From NCBI GenBank assembly GCA_029556615.1, contig JAKQDD010000118.1, positions 1 through 64,000 of the forward strand: 64,000 bases of DNA, in the 5' to 3' direction. A model generated the notes under the pieces. It was not told where the DNA came from. It was given only the letters and a program-made list of their open reading frames with translations, and did no database searches. This stretch comes from Verrucomicrobiota bacterium (lineage in GTDB: Bacteria; Verrucomicrobiota; Verrucomicrobiia; Limisphaerales; J093). Shown in pieces: positions 58,067 to 64,000 of the stretch; positions within the stretch are counted from its first letter, which is position 1; each line of letters opens with the position of its first letter. A program made the position numbers and the translations under genes.

Positions 58067-60532
58067 TCAGCGGGGGGCCACGGGCGGTGCTTCCGTGGGT
58101 GGAAGTGCCGGTGCGTCGGGCGCGACGAGGTTCAAGTTGACTTCTTCGCCTTCCACCAACTCCATGACGCGGTCGCCGAAGCCGATGCGGGTTGGCTCAA
58201 TCGGGCAATGCAGGACCCGGACTCTGAGGACTTCGCGGGTGGCATCGAGGCAGAGGGAGGCTTGGCGATAGCGAATACGCAAGCGCAGCCGCTTGATTTC
58301 GGTGGGGAGGCGTGGGTTCAGCCAGAGGACTTCCTGCCGGGCCTCCAGGCCGAGGTAACAGCGCTGAATGAGGTCCACCGTACCGGCCATGGCGCCCAGG
58401 TGAATGCCCTCGGGCGTGGTTCCGCCCTGCACGTCGGCGAAGTCACTTTGCAGCGCCTCGGTGAAGAGCCGCCAGGAGCGGGTACGGTCCGACCGGGCGA
58501 GCACCCAGGAGTTGACCACCTCGCTGAGGGTTGAGCCGTTGGCCGTTCGTTGGAGGTAGTAGTCCACCGTCTTCGGTATCAGCTGCCGGTCAAAGGGATA
58601 GCCCAACCGCTCGAACAACTGCCCGAGTTCCTCGGCGGAGAACAAGTAGAAGAGCATCAGGACGTCGGCCTGTTTGGAGGCCTTGTAGCGGTTCGGGGTG
58701 TCACCTGAGGCCTCGAGGATGCGATCCAGCCGCAGGGCCGGACCGTGTTGTCTGCGGTATGACTCCCAATCGAGTTCCTCGAGGTCGGCGTAGCCTTCGA
58801 ACTGGCTGAGGATGCCGTCGTCGTGGAACACGAGGTGCATTTTGCGGCTGATTTCGTCCCAGGCCCGGATTTCCTCGTCGCGCACGCGCAGCTTCTGGCG
58901 GACGCGCGAGCAGTGTGCGCCGGGCAGGAGTTGGATCAGGTCCAATGCCCGGGCGAGGCACCAGACCGCCATCAAGTTGGTGTAGGCATTATTGACCAGG
59001 CCGGGCTCCTGCGCGTCGGGGTAGGCGTCGTGGTATTCGTCCGGGCCCATGACGCCGACGATTTCGTAGCGTCCCAACTCCTGATTGAAGGTGGCGAGGC
59101 TGGTCCAGAACCGGGCGATTTCGATGATGATCTCGGAGCCGTGAAAGCAGAGGAATTCCAGGTCGCCGGTGACCTGGTAATACTGCCAGATATTATAGAC
59201 GATGGCGGCGTTGACGTGACGTTGGAGGTGCGAATGATCCGGCAGCCAGCGGTCGGACCTGGGGTTCAGGTGGAGCACCTGGGTTTCCTCACGGCCGTCG
59301 CTGCCACTTTGCCACGGGTACATCGCGCCCGCGTATCCTGCGGCGTGCGCGGCCCGGCGGGCGGCATCGAGCCGCCGGTGCCGGTATCGCAAGAGAGCGC
59401 GCGTGATGTCGGGGATCCGCAGGTTCAGCAGCGGGAAGATGAACAGCTCATCCCAGAAGATGTGGCCGCGATAGGCTTCGCCGTGCCAGCCCCGGGACGG
59501 CACGCCAACGTCCAGATCGATCGTATGCGGCGACGTGGTCTGCAGCAGATGGAAGATGTGCAGACAGAGGATGAGGTCGGTGTGATTCTGCGTGGCGGCG
59601 GGGCTGGCAAACTCGAGTTCCATTGCGAACCGGTCCCAGAGCCGCTGCCAGGCCAGGGTGTGGCTCTGCAGAAGAACGGAGAAACCGGGGGCGTCCGCCA
59701 GCGCTTCGCGCGCTGCAAGACCGCATTCGGAAATGGCGCGGTCACGGGAGGAGAACAGGGCGACGATCTTCTCAGCGCGCACGGCTCGACTTTCGGCGAT
59801 CTGCAGCTCGACGTGTTGGGCGATCCAGCCCGTTTCGCGGGCGATGCGGGCAGGGGGCTCAATGGGCTGGTCCAAAGCAAACAGCCGCAATCGCGCGCCC
59901 TCGGCGATGCGGAGCTCGGACTGCGACGTCTGGACTTTGAGGAAGACGGCGTCGTTTCCGACGGTTGCAGTTTCCAGCGGGACAAGGTGTTTGCCGTTGA
60001 GGTGGCGGTAGCGCGGAACGCCACTGTTCCCGAGGCGTCCGTCCAGTGCGGAACGGATCTCGATGGTGCCGGACCAATTCTCCGCGACCCAGGTGGTTTC
60101 GAGGCCGGCCAGGTGGGGGTGTGCCATGTGGACGAAGCGCCGCTGGGTGAGCGTGGTGCGGCGGCCCTGCGCATCGCGGAACCGGACATGGCGTGTCAGC
60201 ACTCCGGCGCGCAGGTCCAGCTCCTGACGGCAGGCGAGGAGCTCGACGCGTCGAAGATCGAACCAATCCCCATCCGGCAGGCGGAATGAGAACGACAACC
60301 AGTTGGGCAGGTTGACGAGGTCCTCGTTTTCCACCGTTCGGTCCGCGATGCGGGTTGTCAGCCGGTTGTAGCCACCGGCGAGGTAGGTTCCCGGGTAGTG
60401 CACCTCATCCGCAGTCGACTCTGGTGCGGCGCCGCGTGTGGCGAAATAGCCGTTGCCCAGCGTGCAAAGGGTCTCGCGCAGGCCTTCCTGCTCCGGTTCG
60501 AAGCCTTCGTAGGTGAGGGTCCACTGGCTCAT
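58067..60532 (-). CDS. glycoside hydrolase family 65 disaccharide phosphorylase
   Basis: An 821-residue GH65 protein: N-terminal beta-sandwich (GFEPEQEGLRETLCTLGNGY), catalytic (alpha/alpha)6 barrel with GHIFWDELFIFPLLNL, the general acid Glu499 in MGPDEYHDAY, KQADVLMLFYLF and the phosphate-binding GGTTPEGIHLGAMAGTVDLI, then a C-terminal beta-domain. Such enzymes phosphorolyse trehalose, maltose, kojibiose or nigerose to beta-glucose-1-phosphate plus glucose. Its gene is overlapped (ATGA) by a beta-phosphoglucomutase/trehalose-phosphatase fusion gene that would consume the product, favouring trehalose or a related disaccharide. Substrate is inferred from context. Confidence 0.9.
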   Translation of the reverse strand: MSQWTLTYEGFEPEQEGLRETLCTLGNGYFATRGAAPESTADEVHYPGTYLAGGYNRLTTRIADRTVENEDLVNLPNWLSFSFRLPDGDWFDLRRVELLACRQELDLRAGVLTRHVRFRDAQGRRTTLTQRRFVHMAHPHLAGLETTWVAENWSGTIEIRSALDGRLGNSGVPRYRHLNGKHLVPLETATVGNDAVFLKVQTSQSELRIAEGARLRLFALDQPIEPPARIARETGWIAQHVELQIAESRAVRAEKIVALFSSRDRAISECGLAAREALADAPGFSVLLQSHTLAWQRLWDRFAMELEFASPAATQNHTDLILCLHIFHLLQTTSPHTIDLDVGVPSRGWHGEAYRGHIFWDELFIFPLLNLRIPDITRALLRYRHRRLDAARRAAHAAGYAGAMYPWQSGSDGREETQVLHLNPRSDRWLPDHSHLQRHVNAAIVYNIWQYYQVTGDLEFLCFHGSEIIIEIARFWTSLATFNQELGRYEIVGVMGPDEYHDAYPDAQEPGLVNNAYTNLMAVWCLARALDLIQLLPGAHCSRVRQKLRVRDEEIRAWDEISRKMHLVFHDDGILSQFEGYADLEELDWESYRRQHGPALRLDRILEASGDTPNRYKASKQADVLMLFYLFSAEELGQLFERLGYPFDRQLIPKTVDYYLQRTANGSTLSEVVNSWVLARSDRTRSWRLFTEALQSDFADVQGGTTPEGIHLGAMAGTVDLIQRCYLGLEARQEVLWLNPRLPTEIKRLRLRIRYRQASLCLDATREVLRVRVLHCPIEPTRIGFGDRVMELVEGEEVNLNLVAPDAPALPPTEAPPVAPR

Positions 60533-62112
60533 GGGCGTGGGGGCGTCTGTGTGGCAAGCAAGGCGAGAAAGGAACCGACCTCCGCGGGATTCTCCAGCGC
60601 ATAGCGTGCGGCCGTGGGATGCGGTTCATCGCGCACGACGATGCCGGCACCCCGGTCGTGCAGTGCCTCGAAGGCGTCTTCATCGGTGAGGTCGTCCCCG
60701 AGGTAGATGGGCACGACGTCGGGTGTGTCCAGGCGGAGCACTTCCAGCAGCCAAAGCACCGCGCGGCCCTTGTGCCAGGCGACGTTGGGTTGGAGCTCGA
60801 AGACTTTTTTTCCATGTCGTTTGCGGAGATTCGGGTGTTGCGCCGCCATGGCGTCCACGAGGGATTCGATGTCGGGGAGGCGGCATTCGGCGACGTTGCG
60901 GAAATGGATGGCGATGGAGTACTTCTTGCGTTCGATCTGGGCGCCGGGGATGCCGCTGAGTTTCTCGCGCAGTCGGGCTTCAGCCACATCCAACGCCGGC
61001 AGGCATTCCTTGGCTTCGGGGCGTTCGAGGCGCAAGCCGGCCGGGCCGATGATGTCGAATCCGTGGCTGCCCGCGTAGATGATGTCTTCGAGGTCCACCC
61101 GCTCCCGGACATCGGCGAGATCGCGTCCACTGATGACAGCGACGGGGGTGATGTGGGAGAGCCGGCGGACAATCTCGCGCATTTGTTGTCTGAGGACAGC
61201 GTCCTCCGGGTGGGCGACGATGGGCGTCAGCGTGCCGTCGTAGTCCGTGAACACCGCCGCGCGCCGGGCGCGCGAGTTGAGGATTTGATCGATGCACTCG
61301 AGCGCCGACGGCAGGTCGGCGGTGTTTTTCGTGGGGGGGGTGGCGTCCTCGGTGACTTCCGCTTCCGCCAAGTCCGCCACGACGACATGGGCGCCGTGGT
61401 CAAGGAGTTGGTGGGGTTTGCCGGTGCGATCGACCCCGATGACCAGGCCAAAGCCGCCGCGTCGCCCTGCCTCAACCCCGGCGATGGCGTCCTCGACGAC
61501 GACGGTGCGGGTTGGCGCGGTGCCGAGGCGGCTTGCCGCTTCCGCGAAGAGGTCGGGCGCGGGTTTGCCCATGAGGTGGAGTTTGGCCGCGACCACGCCG
61601 TCCACGCGGGCGTGGAACAGGCCTTCGACGCGGGCAGCCTGCAGGACGGCAAGGCAGTTCTTGCTGGCGGAGATGACGGCGACTTTGAAGCCGTGATCGC
61701 GCAGTTGCCGGATCAACCGGATGGTTGAGTCATAGACCTGCACCCCGGCACGCTGCAGGTGCTGCAGGAACAAGTTGTTCTTGCGGTTGGCCAGACCGCA
61801 GACGGTCTCCTGTTCCGGGGAATCCTCCGGCTGACCGTAGGGGATTCCGATGCCGCAGGATTCGAGGAAACTCTGAATGCCGTCATAGCGCAGCTTACCG
61901 TCCACGTAGAGGCGATAATCGCGGTCTATGTCAAAAGGTGCGTAAGCCGGCAGGTGGCGGCGGACACGCTCCTCCCGGTATTCATCAAACAACTGCTTCC
62001 AGGCGGCAGCGTGAACTTGCGCCGTCCGAGTGACCACTCCATCGAGGTCGAAGATCACCCCGTCAAACCGGCTTCTTCGGAGGATGACGGACGATCGGGC
62101 AGCGTTGTTCAT
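60529..62112 (-). CDS. fusion of beta-phosphoglucomutase-like HAD and trehalose-6-phosphate phosphatase
   Basis: A 527-residue two-domain HAD protein. Residues 1-about 255 follow beta-PGM: FDGVIFDLDGVVTRT (Asp22/Asp24), DGKLRYDGIQSFLESCGI, RKNNLFLQ, VISASKNCLAVLQAA, GKPAPDLFAEAASRLG and VVEDAIAGVEAG. After a linker, residues about 285-520 are OtsB: AVFTDYDGTLTPIVAHPEDA, PVAVISGRDLADVRERVDLE, GSHGFDIIGPAG, KHGKK-like RKRHGKKVFELQPNVAWHKG and IYLGDDLTDEDAFEAL. beta-PGM turns beta-glucose-1-phosphate into glucose-6-phosphate; OtsB dephosphorylates trehalose-6-phosphate. The gene is translationally coupled to GH65. Start MNNAARSS at 62112. Confidence 0.9.
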   Translation of the reverse strand: MNNAARSSVILRRSRFDGVIFDLDGVVTRTAQVHAAAWKQLFDEYREERVRRHLPAYAPFDIDRDYRLYVDGKLRYDGIQSFLESCGIGIPYGQPEDSPEQETVCGLANRKNNLFLQHLQRAGVQVYDSTIRLIRQLRDHGFKVAVISASKNCLAVLQAARVEGLFHARVDGVVAAKLHLMGKPAPDLFAEAASRLGTAPTRTVVVEDAIAGVEAGRRGGFGLVIGVDRTGKPHQLLDHGAHVVVADLAEAEVTEDATPPTKNTADLPSALECIDQILNSRARRAAVFTDYDGTLTPIVAHPEDAVLRQQMREIVRRLSHITPVAVISGRDLADVRERVDLEDIIYAGSHGFDIIGPAGLRLERPEAKECLPALDVAEARLREKLSGIPGAQIERKKYSIAIHFRNVAECRLPDIESLVDAMAAQHPNLRKRHGKKVFELQPNVAWHKGRAVLWLLEVLRLDTPDVVPIYLGDDLTDEDAFEALHDRGAGIVVRDEPHPTAARYALENPAEVGSFLALLATQTPPRP

Positions 62113-62507
62113 GGCTCAGGTTTCCGGGTATCGTTGGTATCCATGGACTGCAGCAATGGCTCAGACGCGCTGGGCGGCGGTCAACTCGTTCCCATCCTCC
62201 TCGGCAGGGTCCTTGACCCTGCCGGCCACGAGCTCGGGTCACCGAGAGCATGGGCGCCGCATGCTTGCCTGTTCGGGCCGCTCGCGTCGCCCGAGACCGC
62301 GATCTCTTGTCATCTGGGAAACGACTATGGCTTTTCCGTCCAGGAGTAGCCATTGACCAAAACCCGAGCTCGACCTCGGCAAAAAGACTAGGGTCAGCGA
62401 CGCTCTGTCTCAGACCGACGAGGCCTGTCGTCCGCTCGCACGCGGCGGGTCTCGATTGCGGTTTGCGCCGTTCGACGCCTCGCCAAGGGGCGGCGCTGCG
62501 CGGCGCA
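62113..62507. other. intergenic region
   Basis: About 395 bp between the HAD-OtsB gene and repeat copy I. It must contain the promoter for the minus-strand operon, but I find no convincing -35/-10 pair. Short GC inverted repeats (for example GCGGCGCTGCGCGGCGC near 62490) lie next to the repeat. No coding potential stands out; frames here are long only because of base composition. Confidence 0.4.
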
Positions 62508-62553
62508 GGAACTTGACCTGTTGACCCCACATTCCACAGGTCGAGGACTCTAG
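62508..62553 (-). repeat. CTAG-element fragment, copy I (left end only)
   Basis: On the minus strand CTAGAGTCCTCGACCTGTGG, AATGTGGGGTCAACAGGTCA then AGTTCC, identical or nearly so to copy F for 46 bp, after which similarity stops. The CTAG at 62550-62553 carries the TAG stop of the adjacent flavin reductase gene. Confidence 0.85.
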
Positions 62554-63263
62554 AGGCTGCGTGGGGTCATCCGTGTGATGCGAAGGGCGACTTCGGCGAC
62601 GCGTTTGCCGAGGCCCTTGGCGGTGGCGCAGCCGAAGTCGTCTTTGGCGATGTCGTCTTTGGCGTTGTTCCAGAGGGTGGCGCCGCTGTGGCCGGTGGGC
62701 CGGCCGTCGCCGACGACGATCATTTCAACGCCGAGGAGGGCGGCCATAATGGACTGGGCGACTCCTTCCTGTCCCCCGTTGCGCGCGCCGGCCACGGTGA
62801 GGACGCCGGCCACCTTGTTCGAGAGGGCGCCGCTGGTCTTGTAGGGGCCGAAGTGCTCGATGAACATCTTCAGCAGCGAGCTCATATTGCTGAAATAGAC
62901 CGGGGATCCGAAGAGGATGCCGCCCACGGCGGGGTCGAGGATTCTCGATTCGATCTTGGGGTAGTCATCGACGGCGGTGCCGCCGGGCACGGCCGGGGCG
63001 AGCTTGTAATCCGCGAGCTCGATCAACTCGGTTTCGATGTCGGGGCTGACGGCTCGGGCGGCGTCGAGGGCGATGCCGAGGGCGGCGGCAGTTGTCTTGC
63101 CTTTGCGGTGGCTGCCGGAGATGGCGATGATCTTGACCTTGGGACCGGCCGGGTCCTGCGCGTTGGCGGCGTGGGAGTCGGCGGAGCGGACGAGGGTGCC
63201 CACGGCGGCGGCGGCTCCGGCAGTTTCGAGAAAGCGGCGGCGGTTGAAGGGTGTTCGAGTCAT
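62550..63263 (-). CDS. Tat-exported flavodoxin-like NAD(P)H-dependent FMN reductase
   Basis: From ATG 63263 (237 aa), MTRTPFNRRRFLETAGAAAA is a twin-arginine signal. The flavodoxin-fold FMN reductase follows: VKIIAISGSHRKGKTTAAAL (phosphate loop), GGILFGSPVYFSNMSSLLKM, FIEHFGP, AGVLTVAGARNGGQEGVAQS and GVEMIVVGDGRPTGHSGATL. These enzymes pass electrons from NAD(P)H to flavin or quinone-like acceptors; export of a folded, cofactor-loaded version fits Tat. An ATG at 63320 would add 19 His/Pro-rich residues. Its TAG stop is the CTAG boundary of repeat copy I. Confidence 0.88.
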   Translation of the reverse strand: MTRTPFNRRRFLETAGAAAAVGTLVRSADSHAANAQDPAGPKVKIIAISGSHRKGKTTAAALGIALDAARAVSPDIETELIELADYKLAPAVPGGTAVDDYPKIESRILDPAVGGILFGSPVYFSNMSSLLKMFIEHFGPYKTSGALSNKVAGVLTVAGARNGGQEGVAQSIMAALLGVEMIVVGDGRPTGHSGATLWNNAKDDIAKDDFGCATAKGLGKRVAEVALRITRMTPRSL

Positions 63264-63562
63264 GGTGTGAGTCGGGGGTTGGGGTTGGTGGCGGTCTTGA
63301 TTCTCATGGTGTCCATGCACAGCGGCAGACTACAGTGTCGAGCGCTTCGGGTCAGCGCAAGAATCAGCGCAAGAATCAACTCGGGTTGACTGGAGCGGAT
63401 TGGGCTCGCTGGCGGGGACCTGGGCGAGATCGGTCGGGCCGCGCGAGGACGGAGCCTAACCGCCAGCGCGGTCGGCGACTGAGGAGCCACCCCGTGTGGA
63501 TTGCGCTGTGAGTTGCACCGGGGGCCACCTTGGGGGCACACTGGGTGTGTGGAGAGGAATCG
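63264..63562. other. intergenic region between divergent genes
   Basis: About 300 bp between the flavin reductase and the last gene. Contains a tandem AAGAATCAGCGCAAGAATCA (63360-63379) direct repeat of an 11-mer CGCAAGAATCA-like unit. No promoter or RNA could be assigned with confidence. Confidence 0.4.
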
Positions 63563-64000
63563 ATGAAGAGGCGTGCTGAAGCGTGGCGTGGGGCGACGCT
63601 GTTCAAGGAGGGGTTCGGGCAGGTCATGGTGGCCCGCTTCAAAGGCCAGGATGAAGTCGAGGTGGGCGTTTTCCTTTTGGACCTCTACTGTCTGGGGGTG
63701 AAGAACGCCTTTTTCACGCGTGTCTCCTTGTTCGACTACGAGGGGAGTCTGCTGGCGTCTTTGGACGAGGAGGGAGGGCGCCGGTCGATGTCGCCTGCGT
63801 GCGTCCGAAAGCTTGTCGAGGGCGCGGTGGCTTATGCGCGGGGCCTCGGGTTGGAGCCGCACCCGGACTATCGTGATGGAGCCCGCGTGTTCGGCGGCAT
63901 CGATCCGGCGGAGTGCACGGAGACGTTCGTGTATGGCCATGACGGGAAGCCGTTGTACATCAGGACGCCGCACGACTCGGAGGCGTTTGCGAATCGGGTC
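63563..64000 (+). CDS. conserved hypothetical protein (partial, C-terminus beyond window)
   Basis: ATG 63563 follows GGAGAGG by 5 bp and opens a frame through the window end (146 codons). The sequence MKRRAEAWRGATLFKEGFGQ, VGVFLLDLYCLGVKNAFFTR, ACVRKLVEGAVAYARGLGLE, PHPDYRDGARVFGGIDPAEC and VYGHDGKPLYIRTPHDSEAF fits a widespread protein of unknown function in Planctomycetota, Verrucomicrobiota and Myxococcota, recognisable from VFLLDxYCLGVKxAFF and FGxxDGKPxYIxGPxD. No signal peptide. Role unknown. Confidence 0.72.
   Translation, partial: MKRRAEAWRGATLFKEGFGQVMVARFKGQDEVEVGVFLLDLYCLGVKNAFFTRVSLFDYEGSLLASLDEEGGRRSMSPACVRKLVEGAVAYARGLGLEPHPDYRDGARVFGGIDPAECTETFVYGHDGKPLYIRTPHDSEAFANRV

Noticed and set aside
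63360-63379. tandem AAGAATCAGCGC repeat near the last gene
   Set aside because: Only two short units; no link to a known element.

Overview
The window is GC-rich bacterial chromosome, most likely from the phylum Verrucomicrobiota (an environmental Limisphaerales/Pedosphaera-like lineage). Pointers are two proteins with the prepilin FTLIELLVV...[10 protein letters not shown] start, a PEP-CTERM protein, a LamG/Ig-like surface protein ending in FYRVRQ, Tat-exported Gfo/Idh/MocA and sulfatase-type proteins, a DUF1080 protein, and the secreted 'SIDWSTIDGGGG' family. This placement is inferred from gene content; no rRNA or tRNA gene was seen.

Layout. 1-5.4 kb: secreted carbohydrate-active proteins (DUF1080, GH2 with a discoidin domain), a dead AAA_14 ATPase and an orphan AbiEii-type nucleotidyltransferase. 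5.4-7.4 kb: a SOUL heme-binding lipoprotein with an Old Yellow Enzyme stump, divergent from a CarH-like B12 photoreceptor. 7.5-14.9 kb: minus-strand housekeeping genes (hisH, glgP-rlmN, thrS-rlmI) with a candidate leader-peptide attenuator in front of thrS. 15.0-17.3 kb: scrap region with palindromes, a 5' fragment of a group II intron, a HEAT-repeat stump and dispersed repeats around a sugar isomerase. 17.3-27.2 kb: TPR protein, UbiA, dprA, an amino-sugar cluster (DegT aminotransferase, oxidoreductase, two NagB-type proteins), another TPR protein and a PEP-CTERM protein. 27.4-30.7 kb: the conserved rpmH-rnpA-yidD-yidC-khpB block. 31-37.5 kb: RRM protein, AcuC/HDAC-like deacetylase, acs, an OFA-type transporter and an outer-membrane barrel. 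37.5-46.7 kb: NhaD-like antiporter, thioredoxin, a T2SS F-type protein coupled to a class V aminotransferase, a PHP phosphatase coupled to a sulfatase, and a membrane-anchored TIM-barrel protein. 46.7-56.9 kb: large LamG protein, pseudopilins, NlpC/P60 lipoprotein, secreted unknown protein and Tat-exported oxidoreductase. 56.9-58.0 kb: broken IS630, response-regulator and CBM48 genes. 58-62.1 kb: GH65 phosphorylase coupled to a beta-phosphoglucomutase/trehalose-phosphatase fusion. The window ends with a Tat-exported flavin reductase and a partial conserved protein.

The most unusual structure is a dispersed repeat family of about 180 bp made of two adjacent palindromes (arms AGAGTCCTCGA and AGCGAGGCGCG) and bounded by CTAG. 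Nine copies or fragments were found, all in intergenic DNA. In four cases the boundary CTAG supplies the TAG stop codon of the neighbouring gene. A second, smaller palindromic element has jumped into one copy and is flanked by a 5-bp direct repeat. No transposase for either family lies in the window. The other leading candidates for something new are the thrS leader (17-residue peptide with three consecutive Thr codons, an 11-bp hairpin, then a terminator just before the start codon) and the CarH/SOUL/OYE light-response locus.
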